A DNA stretch of 64,000 bases from Chlorobiaceae bacterium (GTDB taxonomy: Bacteria; Bacteroidota; Chlorobiia; Chlorobiales; Chlorobiaceae), in assembly GCA_013334565.1 (NCBI GenBank), contig JAAXXI010000001.1:62001-126000 (forward strand). The letters run 5' to 3'. Positions within the stretch are counted from its first letter, which is position 1. The number at the start of each line of letters is the position of its first letter. This document shows, one piece after another, positions 33,651 through 43,376 of the stretch. A program made the position numbers and the translations under genes. Under the pieces are notes generated by a model, which had not been told where the DNA came from, ran no database searches, and worked only from the letters and a program-made list of their open reading frames with translations.

Positions 33651-33755
33651 ACATTGGTTGTTTCGATGGTAAAGAACAGGGAAGCGAACCTCCCGGGTGC
33701 CGAAATGTAATGCACCGTTCTGGAAGTTGCAATAAAAAAATTCACGTAATCCCCG

Positions 33756-34394
33756 TTACTCCGCAATCGCCACCACCCTTGCCGGAGATGCTTCAGCACC
33801 GGCAAACCTGAGAGGAAAACAGGAAAAAGAAAAGGTGAGGGTAAGGAGCGGCGAGAGGTTGTTGAGGTTCTCGATGATGACGATCCCGTTTTCCAGCAGG
33901 AGGTTATGGATGCGGTAACGTTCGTCGGACGGCGCATCGACGGAAATCATATCCACACCGATCCCTTTCAGCCCGATACCGGACAGCCACCGTGCGGCTT
34001 CGGGACTGAGTACGGGATATCCCGAGTAATAGGCCGGCTCCCCCCAGAACCTGCTCCAGCCGGAACAGAGCAGCAGGAATTCGCACGAACGTATTTCCTC
34101 CTCGAACCGGAGACAATCGTCGAGGGTGACAATATCTCCACCATCTGTTCGGACATCCATCGCATAACCTTTCCCAAAAAAACATTCCACCCCGAAATCA
34201 TCGAGGGAACGGCCACCCTCGAGCATATGCGAAGGAAAGTCTAAATGAGTTCCTGTGTGGGAGGAAAGTGTGAGGACCCTTTCGGCAAAGCCATGCCGGT
34301 CCAGTGAAAAAAGAGAGGTGATGCCGGGTGCCGGGCTTCCGGGATAGACAGGCATGCCGGGCTCGATGGTATGACTGAGATCGAAAAACCGCAT
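33756..34394 (-). CDS. Cyclase family / kynurenine formamidase-like metal hydrolase
   Basis: FFDLSHTIEPGMPVYPGSPAP...LSSHTGTHLDFPSHMLEGG...GVDMISVDAPSDERYRIHNLLLENGIVIIENLNNL. Confidence 0.92.
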   Translation of the reverse strand: MRFFDLSHTIEPGMPVYPGSPAPGITSLFSLDRHGFAERVLTLSSHTGTHLDFPSHMLEGGRSLDDFGVECFFGKGYAMDVRTDGGDIVTLDDCLRFEEEIRSCEFLLLCSGWSRFWGEPAYYSGYPVLSPEAARWLSGIGLKGIGVDMISVDAPSDERYRIHNLLLENGIVIIENLNNLSPLLTLTFSFSCFPLRFAGAEASPARVVAIAE

Positions 34395-34544
34395 CGCTTA
34401 CAATTTTACTGAAACGGGCCTCTTCATAGAGCTAACAATCCTCGCCTCCCATCTGTTCCATCGGGCCTGCATGCCTGAAAACAAAGCTCTCCGCTCATTT
34501 TTCCCGAAGAACCAGGTGATCGCATGCGAACAGGAGCGCCATTC

Positions 34545-34592
34545 TGACACAATCAACAACACAGGGCCAACTGTATCATCGCGACACAGCAA
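34545..34592 (+). promoter_or_regulatory. Upstream repeat copy 1 (TGACACA ... CGACACA, 37-bp spacing)
   Basis: tgacacaatcaa-N16-gtatcatcgcgacacagca; near-copy at 34753. Confidence 0.4.
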
Positions 34593-34752
34593 GAAAACCG
34601 GAAAATCCATTTAACTCACAATAATAAAAACATATAACAAGAATTATGGTTTTTGTTTCACTTTGACCCAGGCAGATCAGCTCCTCCCTCCCATACCATT
34701 GCCAGACAGGCAATACGGGCTAACAGCACACCATTTCCGAACTGATACAATT

Positions 34753-34798
34753 TGACACAATCAAATAAAGATTATAACCGTACCATCATGACACAGCA
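34753..34798 (+). promoter_or_regulatory. Upstream repeat copy 2 (TGACACA ... TGACACA, 36-bp spacing)
   Basis: tgacacaatcaa-N15-gtaccatcatgacacagca. Confidence 0.4.
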
Positions 34799-34852
34799 CA
34801 AAACCAGCACAGGACGATTTAATCATATATAGTAATATAACTTAGAGGACAC

Positions 34853-34868
34853 TGGCACGGCTCTTGTT
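34853..34868 (+). promoter_or_regulatory. Candidate sigma54 (-24/-12) promoter
   Basis: TGGCACGGCTCTTGTT vs consensus TGGCACGN4TTGCW (GG-N10-GT instead of GC); 37 bp before the zincin ATG. Confidence 0.45.
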
Positions 34869-34905
34869 GATCTACTGTCGAAACAGCAACCAACGGAGAG
34901 TCACC

Positions 34906-35547
34906 ATGAAAAACGCAACACTGAAAAACCTGGCCGCAGCAGCAGCAGTAGCAATGTCGCTTCTGACTTCCGCCTCGCTTTTCGCATCGACAGGTTTCAC
35001 CCCGGCATCGACACTCCAGGAAGCTGAACAGGCCGCAAAAAAATCCACATTCTTCATCGCCTACAACAGCAACGCTTACGGCGAAAGCATCCCTGAACAG
35101 GAAAGGCTCGACAGGCTGAACAGGATCAACAGGGAAATCATCAGGGTCTGCGATACTTACTCGATCGTTCTTCCGAAGGTTACCCGCCTCAACGTCCTCG
35201 ACAGCAACAGGGGCATGTACAACCCGACAAGGGACGAGATCGTTTTTTCGACCAACAACATGGAACGCACCCTCCGCCACGAATTCGGACATGTTATCGA
35301 TTCAAGGCTCGATATCAACAACGGTGAATGGAAAACCCTGGTCAGGACCCTCGAAACAAAGTATGATTTCGCTCCGAGCAACTATGCAAGGACCAACGAA
35401 GCGGAATACTGGGCGGAAGCCTTCGCAGCCTATACCTCTCCGAACTATGGAACGACCATCAACCGCTTCCCGGCAGAACTCGAAAGTTTCATCCAGAACG
35501 TTCTTGCAAGAATCAGCGATTCGAAGGTCCTGACCGCAGCACGCTGA
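34906..35547 (+). CDS. Secreted putative zinc metallopeptidase (HExxH zincin)
   Basis: Signal peptide; LRHEFGHVIDSR (HExxH) and downstream TNEAEYWAEAFAAYTSP with candidate third-ligand Glu. Confidence 0.7.
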   Translation: MKNATLKNLAAAAAVAMSLLTSASLFASTGFTPASTLQEAEQAAKKSTFFIAYNSNAYGESIPEQERLDRLNRINREIIRVCDTYSIVLPKVTRLNVLDSNRGMYNPTRDEIVFSTNNMERTLRHEFGHVIDSRLDINNGEWKTLVRTLETKYDFAPSNYARTNEAEYWAEAFAAYTSPNYGTTINRFPAELESFIQNVLARISDSKVLTAAR

Positions 35548-35595
35548 CAGGTTCGATAAACCGGGACGGCCAGATAGCCTCAGTGTCCCGGATAT

Positions 35596-35635
35596 AAAAC
35601 CGAAAGGCCCTTGAGTTCCGGGGCCTTTCGGTTTT
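35596..35635 (+). terminator. Rho-independent terminator of the zincin gene
   Basis: aaaaccgaaaggccc ttgagttccg gggcctttcggtttttt; 15-bp perfect stem with T-run. Confidence 0.9.
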
Positions 35636-35761
35636 TTAAGGCTGTCCGGCATCCGGAAATTCCCTGACCACTGACAACCCTCAGTGCTGCTACAGAAAGG
35701 CCGTACAAAACAGTGGCTGGAGGGTGTGACATGAAATATTCCCGCGAATTCCCTATTTTTC

Positions 35762-36298
35762 ATGGACAAGGAAAAAAACGCCATGATGATACGCCGTTTC
35801 CCCATATCCCTGTGCGTGCTTCTGATGCTCGCCCTCGCCGCTTGCTCGACCGGAGAGTTCACGGCACCTCCTTCCGCAGGAACGGGAGGCATTTCACCCG
35901 AGGAAGCCTACCGACTCGGAAAGATCAAGAATACGCCCTATATCATCAATGGCAGGATTTACGTCCCCATGGCCTACGAGGAATCGCTCGCTTACGAGGA
36001 AACGGGAACAGCGTCCTGGTACGGGCAGGAAACCCTCGATCAGCATAACGGACAGGCAACCGCTTACGGAGAAACCTTCGATCCTTCCAGACCAAGCGCA
36101 GCCCATAAATACCTGCCGCTGCCGGCGATTGTGAAAGTCACCAATCTCGACACGAAAGCCTCCATTATCGTCAGGGTGAACGACCGGGGGCCATTTGTCG
36201 ACGACAGGGTCATCGACCTGAGCGCCGATGCGGCGAAGAAGCTCGGTTTCTATGAAAAAGGTACGGCGAGGGTGAAGCTCGAAGTGCTGTCGAGGTAG
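35762..36298 (+). CDS. rlpA: RlpA-like septal lytic transglycosylase lipoprotein (DPBB)
   Basis: ALAACS lipobox; GTASWYGQ...NGQATAYGETFDPSRPSAAHKYLPLPAIVKVTNL...VRVNDRGPFVDDRVIDLSADAAKKLGF. Confidence 0.93.
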   Translation: MDKEKNAMMIRRFPISLCVLLMLALAACSTGEFTAPPSAGTGGISPEEAYRLGKIKNTPYIINGRIYVPMAYEESLAYEETGTASWYGQETLDQHNGQATAYGETFDPSRPSAAHKYLPLPAIVKVTNLDTKASIIVRVNDRGPFVDDRVIDLSADAAKKLGFYEKGTARVKLEVLSR

Positions 36299-36395
36299 CG
36301 AAACCAACGTTATTTATCGATTGTTGCATTTCCAGCAGATTTCCGCTGCATACCGGACGCCCCGAGCGGTGTCATCCGGCCGATCATCCGCACTT

Positions 36396-36887
36396 TTACT
36401 GGATATTGAGGTCCCTTCCCCTGTAGAAATCGATATCCCCCTGGAAGAGGTACTTGCAGAACCAGGCGAACTGGCCGGTGTGGTAGCTGAAATGCTCCGA
36501 GACCTGCAGCAGGATATCATAACCGCTCCGCTCGTTGCCCTGAACGGTATAAATCGTTAAAAGATCTTCCTCGCCGAGTCCACCGATAATGACAATGCAT
36601 TGGTTGACCGCTTCCCGTAGCATGGCTTTCAGCGCATCCCGGTCAATTTCCGGCTTGAGGGAAAATTCTTTTGCCCTCTCCCGCAGGTATGGATTCCCTC
36701 CAAGCGTCCGTAACACATACTGGCTGAGGTTGCCGACAAGGTGCAGGACGAGGTTGCCCGGACTGGAGAGGTTCGGAGCAAAATCAACCCAGAGCAAATC
36801 CTCTTCGACCATGTCGATGCAGGCCGCAAGCCGTTCGGCAGTTACCTGAAGATTCCTCGTGACCGCTGTGCAGAATGGATGTGGCAT
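36396..36887 (-). CDS. DinB/DUF1572-like superfamily protein
   Basis: Four-helix pattern with NLVLHLVGNLSQYV and VSEHFSYHTGQFAWFCKYL. Confidence 0.8.
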   Translation of the reverse strand: MPHPFCTAVTRNLQVTAERLAACIDMVEEDLLWVDFAPNLSSPGNLVLHLVGNLSQYVLRTLGGNPYLRERAKEFSLKPEIDRDALKAMLREAVNQCIVIIGGLGEEDLLTIYTVQGNERSGYDILLQVSEHFSYHTGQFAWFCKYLFQGDIDFYRGRDLNIQ

Positions 36888-37142
36888 GGAGTTAGAACTA
36901 ATGGATATTATATGCATACAGGTCAAGGTCGGGCTACAACCTGCGCAATACGGAAATTGTTACTGATATTCATGAGCCCGAACTTACCGTATATGCTCGT
37001 TAAAGCATGTATACCTTGGGATCCGGGTTACAACCAGGCAACATCTAATCATTACTCAAAACTCTCTTCTCTGCCACGATTACGGGCACGATTGTGTGGG
37101 TCCATTGATCAAGAATCGGAAACACTCCGGAAATTCAGCTTT

Positions 37143-37391
37143 TCACACGTTCTTTACCGAATTCATCAAGCGAGGTATTGACAATTGAGTAAAATCGGGC
37201 GTTGGAAGAGGTATTGGAGATTCGATTCGTAAATCAATCATGCCATCCGGAGCATCCTGATTTCCTACGGCAATTACTGAGGACACAGGACAACCCTGAC
37301 TGCGAAGCTACGCCCCAATCAATTTCTTGACCAACTCACGCAAGTTTGCATCACCCAAGTTAGCGATGTCGTTACCGGTAACTTCAAACAT
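37143..37391 (-). pseudogene. Decayed N-terminal remnant of a larger accessory (probably defence-associated) gene
   Basis: MFEVTGNDIANLGDANLRELVKKLIGA*LRSQGCPVSSVIAVGNQDAPDGMIDLRIESPIPLPTPDF; one in-frame TAG, coherent reading on both sides of it. Confidence 0.6.
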
Positions 37392-37799
37392 CTGTCCGCG
37401 TTTAATACGTTGACCCGGAAATTATAAAGTAATATAAAGCACTTGATGATTCTTTGTGCCGGAACGTATACTGATCTGGGTATAAAAAAGACGGAAGGAT
37501 TGGAGACAAATTCCAGGAAAAGCGTGAGTCGAGTTAATCGACGTGAATTTCAGAGATGCATCGACGATTCATGAGGTACTGCAAGCGTAGGAATACGCAG
37601 TGGTATTTTTTTTTAGTATTGCGCTTGTTGTTGCGTCAGACATTGCGTCAGAAGCAATCATTAAAACGCAATTAAACTATTATGCGAAAGCATTTTAAAA
37701 TAAGCCAAAACAAAACTGTCAATTTACTGTTGTCCATTTATTGAAGCAATACGACATGCCGCAGGTAGTTTGGAAAATGAACGGCAAGTCATTACTTTT

Positions 37800-37837
37800 G
37801 GTTTAAAATGTATTAATAATAATGCATTTTTTAAACC
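37800..37837 (+). promoter_or_regulatory. Palindromic operator candidate upstream of XRE-ImmA/IrrE gene
   Basis: ggtttaaaatgtattaataataatgcattttttaaacc imperfect 38-bp inverted repeat ending a few nt before the start codon. Confidence 0.6.
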
Positions 37838-37843
37838 AACACC

Positions 37844-38938
37844 ATGGAACAAAACACCATGATCGGAGAGCGAATATATAAGGCTCGAAAAGTCGCAGGG
37901 TTGACGCTTGCAGAATTAGGGGCACAAATCGGGGTCTCCCATACCGCTATCCAGAAGTTTGAAAAAGGCATTCTTACGCCAAACTCAGCGCAACTTCTGG
38001 CACTTGCAAAAGCCTGCGGCATTCGTACCGAATATTTCTTTCGTACCCATACCGTAGAACTGATCAAGCCTGAGTTCCGAAAACGGGTACAATTTGGTAT
38101 AACAGCACAGGAAAAGATATTGATAAGGGCGACTGAACAGGCGGAAAGGCGTGTAAAACTTCTCGGCTTGTACCCGTCACCACCAATTACACCATTCAGG
38201 ATTCCGGAAGCTCTTCTGCATAAAATCGAGAATTACGAACAGATAGAAGAGTTTTCCGAGACGTTACGAAATGAATGGCTGCTTGGTATGGATCAAATCA
38301 CGGACCTCTACGACACTCTTGAGGCCAACGGAATATTTGTCATCATGCTTGACGAAAAAAATTCCGCTTTCGACGGTCTGATGGCAAATGTCTGTACAAA
38401 TGATGGCAGCATCTACCCGCTTATCGCCGTTTCAAAGCATTGGCCGTCAGACAGGCAACGATTCACGCTTGCCCATGAACTGGGGCATATTCTGCTTTCA
38501 GGCCGCCTCGGAGAAGAACTAGAAATTGAAAAGGCATGCAACCGTTTCGCAGGAGCGTTCCTTGTACCGAAACCCGCCATCATCCAGACCTTGGGAAAAC
38601 AACGATCGGAAATCGAGTGGCATGAACTGTATACACTCAAGCATGAATACGGATTATCAATGGGCGGGTGGCTTATCAGGGCTAATCAGTGCGGGGTTAT
38701 CACAAAAAGCGTATATGATTCACATTACATACGTTTCTCTAAAAAAGGGTGGCGAACCTGTGAGCCGGGAGAAGCATTACCGCAGGAACAACCGAAACTT
38801 TTCGAGCAACTGGTTTTCAGGGCGTTGGGAGAGTCCCTGATAACCGAATCGGCAGCGGCGACTTTGCTGGGCATACCGCTGATGACGCTATACAGGCAAC
38901 GCCAACTGGAACCTGAAGATGATTCTGCTCATCAGTGA
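37844..38938 (+). CDS. XRE-family HTH + ImmA/IrrE (COG2856) Zn-peptidase fusion, antitoxin/regulator
   Basis: GERIYKARKVAGLTLAELGAQIGVSHTAIQKFEKG HTH; RFTLAHELGHILLSGRLGEELEIEKACNRFAGAFLVP (HExGH). Confidence 0.92.
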   Translation: MEQNTMIGERIYKARKVAGLTLAELGAQIGVSHTAIQKFEKGILTPNSAQLLALAKACGIRTEYFFRTHTVELIKPEFRKRVQFGITAQEKILIRATEQAERRVKLLGLYPSPPITPFRIPEALLHKIENYEQIEEFSETLRNEWLLGMDQITDLYDTLEANGIFVIMLDEKNSAFDGLMANVCTNDGSIYPLIAVSKHWPSDRQRFTLAHELGHILLSGRLGEELEIEKACNRFAGAFLVPKPAIIQTLGKQRSEIEWHELYTLKHEYGLSMGGWLIRANQCGVITKSVYDSHYIRFSKKGWRTCEPGEALPQEQPKLFEQLVFRALGESLITESAAATLLGIPLMTLYRQRQLEPEDDSAHQ

Positions 38939-39404
38939 CGCCAACATCCTGATTGATCTGGAGGCTGGCGAGCTGCTCGAAGTCTTCTTTCGCCTGCCTA
39001 TGCAAATCGGTATACCGGATATCCTCTACAGGGAAGAAATAGAACCGGATACTCCTGGGCTTGAATTGCTGGGGTTGACACTGCTTGAAATTGAAGGTCC
39101 ATATGTTGAATATGCCTACAATCTTCCATTACGGTATGGAACAAAACCAAGCCATAATGATTATCTCGCACTTGCACTTGCAAAGCAGGAACGATGCCCG
39201 CTCCTAACCGGCGACCGGGAGTTGAGAAGAGTTGCGGAGGCTGAAAAAGTTGAAACAATGGGCACGATCTGGGTGCTTGAAAACCTTGTCAGGCATGCCA
39301 TTATCGAGGCGCAATCAGCCTATGATTCGCTTGAAAAAATGAGACAGTCAGGACGACGGCTTCCATGGCATGATGCTGAAAAAATTCTCCGGGCCCTTTT
39401 CTAA
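38919..39404 (+). CDS. PIN-like domain protein, putative toxin partner
   Basis: ILLISDANILIDLEAGELLEVFF, GTKPSHNDYLALALAKQERCPLLTGDRELRRVAEAEKVETMGTIWVLE; 20-nt overlap with upstream gene. Confidence 0.85.
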   Translation: MILLISDANILIDLEAGELLEVFFRLPMQIGIPDILYREEIEPDTPGLELLGLTLLEIEGPYVEYAYNLPLRYGTKPSHNDYLALALAKQERCPLLTGDRELRRVAEAEKVETMGTIWVLENLVRHAIIEAQSAYDSLEKMRQSGRRLPWHDAEKILRALF

Positions 39405-39437
39405 ATCCATTCCGCTCTATCCCGGATGCACATATAA

Positions 39438-39471
39438 AAAAAAGCCGGAGATGCTGGGCATTTCCGGCTTG
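39438..39471 (-). terminator. Terminator of transaldolase gene
   Basis: Minus strand aagccggaaatgcccagcatctccggctttttttttatatg. Confidence 0.85.
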
Positions 39472-39499
39472 AGAGGAATCTGAAAGGTGCAGGTAAAAC

Positions 39500-40168
39500 C
39501 TACTTCTTCATCACCGAAGCGTCTTCCATGAATTTCTTCAGGCCGAGATCGGTAAGCGGGTGGTTGACCAGCTGCTTGATGACGCTGAAAGGAATCGTCG
39601 CAATATCGGCGCCGAGCATGGCGGATTCGACCACGTGCTGCGGATGCCTGACGCTGGCGACGATGACCTCGGTCGGATAGCCGTAGTTGTCGTAGATATG
39701 TACGATCTGCTCGACAAGCGCCATGCCTTCCGTGCTGATATCGTCGAGCCTGCCGACGAAGGGGCTGACAAAGCTTGCTCCGGCTTTTGCGGCCAACAGC
39801 GCCTGGTTCGGAGAGAAAACCAGGGTTGCGTTGGTGCGGATGCCGTTATCGGAAAAATGCCTGATCGCCTTGAGGCCCTCGAGGGTAAGCGGGCACTTGA
39901 TGACGACATTTTCGTGAATGTTGGCAAGGTCCTCGCCCTCCACGATCATCTCGCGGGCGTTGAGGCTGGTCACTTCGGCGCTGACCGGACCATCGACGAT
40001 TTCGCAGATCCGGGCGATATGCTCCTTGAAGTCCCCGTAAGTGAAATTACTTGGGTCGCTGACGATTTTCGCGATCAGCGAAGGGTTGGTCGTCACACCG
40101 TCAAGCATGCCGAGCTCGGCTGCTGCACGGATTTCGTCAAGATTGGCGGTATCGATGAAAAATTTCAT
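39500..40168 (-). CDS. Transaldolase / fructose-6-phosphate aldolase family (small TalC type)
   Basis: [34 protein letters not shown]...[56 protein letters not shown]. Confidence 0.95.
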   Translation of the reverse strand: MKFFIDTANLDEIRAAAELGMLDGVTTNPSLIAKIVSDPSNFTYGDFKEHIARICEIVDGPVSAEVTSLNAREMIVEGEDLANIHENVVIKCPLTLEGLKAIRHFSDNGIRTNATLVFSPNQALLAAKAGASFVSPFVGRLDDISTEGMALVEQIVHIYDNYGYPTEVIVASVRHPQHVVESAMLGADIATIPFSVIKQLVNHPLTDLGLKKFMEDASVMKK

Positions 40169-40178
40169 TTGAACTCCC

Positions 40179-41228
40179 TTAGGCGTTTACCTGTTGGCGA
40201 TCGAGCATTGCATTGAAATTCTTTGCCTTGCGGCCTTCCCAGTTGCGCTTGTGGTAGGCGTAACCGGCGATGAGAGGCATGGCGATGGTGGCTTCGGCAT
40301 AGACCATCTGCTCGTAAACCGTATCGACCTTGCCCCATGAGCTGGCTTCCTTGAGGGTAGAGCCGGAAAGGGCTCCGTCGCGCTCGTCGGCAACCGTGAT
40401 CTGGACGGCATAGGTGTGCATCGTGACATCTTCGTAACCGAGCACTTCGGCCGCGACGACGATATCCTGGGTGAAGTTTTTCGGAACACCGCCGCCGATC
40501 ATGAAAATGCCGGTTTTGTCGTTCTCGATCTTGATCCTGGTAAGTTCGCGGAAATCCTTGACGGAATCGATGGCGACATGCTTTTCGGGATTGTTCCACT
40601 GGTGGTGGACAAGGCCGAAGCCTGCGGAACAGTCGGAAAATGCCGGGCAGAAAATAGGCACGCCCTTCTCGTATGCCTTGTAGACAATTGAATTCTTGTC
40701 GAGGTTGTTTTTCTCGATATACCGCGCCATCTCAATGATGAACTCGCGGGAAGAACAGGCTCCGGGCTGCATGGAATTCGCGATGATCGCCATGGTGTCG
40801 TCACAGACGCGCAGATCGTCCTCGTCGATATAGGTATCGTAGATACGGTCGATGTGCATCTCCCTCAGGATGGCGTCATCGATGAACGGGGTCCCTTTGT
40901 AGTGACGGAAGCCGAGCGCCTCGAAGAAATCCTGGTCGACGATGTTCGCTCCTGTCGAAACAATCGCGTCTACCATGTGATGCTCCAGCATGTCGATGAT
41001 GACCTGCTTCAGTCCTGCGCTGATAAGGGAACCTGCAAGCGTCAGGATGACGGCGCAATCCTTGTCCTGCTGCATGAGATCGACAATGGATGCCGCCCTC
41101 TGGAGATTTCTCGCCTGGAAAGCCGTATCGCCCATCTGGTCGATGAGAGGAACAATATTCAGCTGCTTGATGTCGATATGCTTTACCGGCGCGCTCAACA
41201 ACTCTTCTTTTCTGACCCCTGTGTCCAT
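40179..41228 (-). CDS. Deoxyhypusine synthase-like protein (DHS family; likely polyamine-type role)
   Basis: [47 protein letters not shown]...[21 protein letters not shown]. Confidence 0.9.
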   Translation of the reverse strand: MDTGVRKEELLSAPVKHIDIKQLNIVPLIDQMGDTAFQARNLQRAASIVDLMQQDKDCAVILTLAGSLISAGLKQVIIDMLEHHMVDAIVSTGANIVDQDFFEALGFRHYKGTPFIDDAILREMHIDRIYDTYIDEDDLRVCDDTMAIIANSMQPGACSSREFIIEMARYIEKNNLDKNSIVYKAYEKGVPIFCPAFSDCSAGFGLVHHQWNNPEKHVAIDSVKDFRELTRIKIENDKTGIFMIGGGVPKNFTQDIVVAAEVLGYEDVTMHTYAVQITVADERDGALSGSTLKEASSWGKVDTVYEQMVYAEATIAMPLIAGYAYHKRNWEGRKAKNFNAMLDRQQVNA

Positions 41229-41273
41229 GTCGTATCTCCCCTGTCCATTGAAAATGAAATAAATAAAAAAAAA

Positions 41274-41373
41274 GAGAGTAAGCTTGCTATATCACACATT
41301 CATATTACCGGATGCTGCTTCCTTCCGGACCTGACATGGTTGGGTAACTGAATGTTGTATAGGACTTACTCTC
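41274..41373 (-). ncRNA. ffs: Bacterial small signal recognition particle RNA (4.5S)
   Basis: Minus strand carries TGTCAGGTCCGGAAGGAAGCAGCA domain IV core; termini gagagtaag / cttactctc pair; followed by T-run. Confidence 0.93.
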
Positions 41374-41614
41374 CTAATATAATCTGTTTCGGGTTCTTGT
41401 TCACTCATGGAACCGGAAACAAGTTGCATAATATAGCGCAATGAAATCAAAAAACAAATAATAGCGCTTTTATCTTTATGGCAACTGTTATAACTTCATA
41501 GGCTCCTGCTGACAGCCCCGGCTGCAAACCAGCAGACTGGTTCTATCTCAACAAATAAACGGTCCTGCATGATGCGGCCGCACCGCTGCCGGATGCTGAG
41601 GCAATAACCGATAT

Positions 41615-42661
41615 ATGCGAACACTGCGAATTCTGAGCGGGATGCGCCCGACCGGAAAACTCCACCTCGGGCACTATACCGGGGCACTGGAAAACTGGGT
41701 GGCACAGCAGAACCTGCTGAACGAGGACGGCTCGAGAGCCTATGAAACCTGCTTCCTCATAGCCGACTACCACAACCTCACGACATCGCTCGATACGGGC
41801 GATATCTATACGCACACGATAGACATGCTTGTCGACTGGCTCGCTGCCGGGGTCGATCCGGAAAAAAGCCCGGTCTTCCGCCAGTCCCAGATAAAAGAGC
41901 ATGCGGAGCTTTTCCTGATTTTCTCGATGCTGATCACCTCTTCCAGGCTCGAAAGGAACCCGACCCTCAAGGAGCAGGTGCGCGACCTCAACATGGATTC
42001 GCTCGTCTACGGCCATCTCGGCTACCCGGTCCTGCAGGCTGCCGATATCCTTCTCTACAAAGGCAATGTGGTGCCGGTCGGAGAGGACCAGATACCCCAC
42101 GTTGAGATCACCCGCGAGATAGCCAGGAAATTCAACAATCATTACACCCATCCGGTAGTCGGCGACGTTTTCCCGGAACCCGAACCGAAGATAACGAAAT
42201 TCTCGAGGCTCGTGGGGCTGGACGGCAAGGCCAAGATGTCCAAATCGCTGGGCAACACCATTTACCTTTCGGATGCTCCTGAAGAGGTGATGAAAAAAAT
42301 GAGGAATGCCGTTACCGATACGCAGAAGGTCCGCAAAAATGACCCGGGGCGGCCGGAAATCTGCACAGTGTTCAGCTACCATGAAAAATTCACGGCACCG
42401 CATCAGCTTGCCGGCATCGAAGAGGGCTGCCGCAGCGGATCGCTCGGATGTGTGGACTGCAAGAAACTCTGCTCTGAAAATATTTCCAGCGAATTGGCCC
42501 CGCTCCTCGAAAAACGGCGCCACTACGAAGCCAATCCTGACCTTGTCAGAAATATCCTCATCGAGGGAGAAACCAGGGCAAGGGAGATCGCCAATCATAC
42601 CATGCAGGAAGTGAGAGAAGCCATGAAGCTCGGACAGAAAACCATAAGCAGCAACCTGTAA
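41615..42661 (+). CDS. trpS: Tryptophanyl-tRNA synthetase
   Basis: RILSGMRPTGKLHLGHYTGAL (HIGH) and KMSKSLGNTIYLSD (KMSKS). Confidence 0.95.
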   Translation: MRTLRILSGMRPTGKLHLGHYTGALENWVAQQNLLNEDGSRAYETCFLIADYHNLTTSLDTGDIYTHTIDMLVDWLAAGVDPEKSPVFRQSQIKEHAELFLIFSMLITSSRLERNPTLKEQVRDLNMDSLVYGHLGYPVLQAADILLYKGNVVPVGEDQIPHVEITREIARKFNNHYTHPVVGDVFPEPEPKITKFSRLVGLDGKAKMSKSLGNTIYLSDAPEEVMKKMRNAVTDTQKVRKNDPGRPEICTVFSYHEKFTAPHQLAGIEEGCRSGSLGCVDCKKLCSENISSELAPLLEKRRHYEANPDLVRNILIEGETRAREIANHTMQEVREAMKLGQKTISSNL

Positions 42662-42666
42662 AGCAC

Positions 42667-43365
42667 ATGCCCGGAAAAAAGAAATACGCGTTCATTTTCG
42701 ACATGGACGGGGTGCTGACGGACAATATGCGCTTTCACGCCGAATCATGGGTTGAACTTTTCAGGGACTACGGGCTCGAAGGCATGGATGCCGAGAGATA
42801 CCTGGTCGAAACCGCGGGCATGAAAGGGCTCGACGTGCTCCGTTATTTCCTCGACCCCGATATCGGCCATGCCGAAGCCGAACGCCTCACCGACCTCAAG
42901 GATTTCCTGTACCGCGTCATGTACCGCGGTCGTATCAAACCCCTTCCGGGCCTGAACGAATTTCTCGATGCAGCAGCAAAGCTTGGCATCGGGCTCGGTA
43001 TCGGCACCGGAGCGGGCCACGCCAATATCAGGTATGTGCTCGGACTTCTCGGGCTTGAGGACCGTTTTGGCGCCGTCGTGAGCGCTTACGACGTCGAACG
43101 GGGCAAACCCAGGCCGGACATTTTCCTCCGTGCTGCAGAACTCCTCGGTGTCGAGCCGTCCTCCTGCATCGTCTTCGAAGATGCGCTCCCAGGGGTCGAG
43201 GCCGCACGGAATGCGGGCATGCAATGCGTTGCCCTGACAACAACCAATGACGCCGGGGCGTTCGCATCTTTCGACAACATACTCGACATGGCCGACGATT
43301 TCACGGCACTCCTGCCCGCCGAACTGACGGCAAAACTCCTCCTCAGGCAATCAATGACCTTTTGA
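42667..43365 (+). CDS. HAD-superfamily phosphatase/phosphoglucomutase-like
   Basis: [50 protein letters not shown]. Confidence 0.92.
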   Translation: MPGKKKYAFIFDMDGVLTDNMRFHAESWVELFRDYGLEGMDAERYLVETAGMKGLDVLRYFLDPDIGHAEAERLTDLKDFLYRVMYRGRIKPLPGLNEFLDAAAKLGIGLGIGTGAGHANIRYVLGLLGLEDRFGAVVSAYDVERGKPRPDIFLRAAELLGVEPSSCIVFEDALPGVEAARNAGMQCVALTTTNDAGAFASFDNILDMADDFTALLPAELTAKLLLRQSMTF

Positions 43366-43376
43366 TAACGACCCAG

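Noticed and set aside
36741-37181. 146-aa + strand ORF
   Set aside because: Overlaps the DinB-like gene antisense and runs into the pseudogene scar; no coherent protein features.
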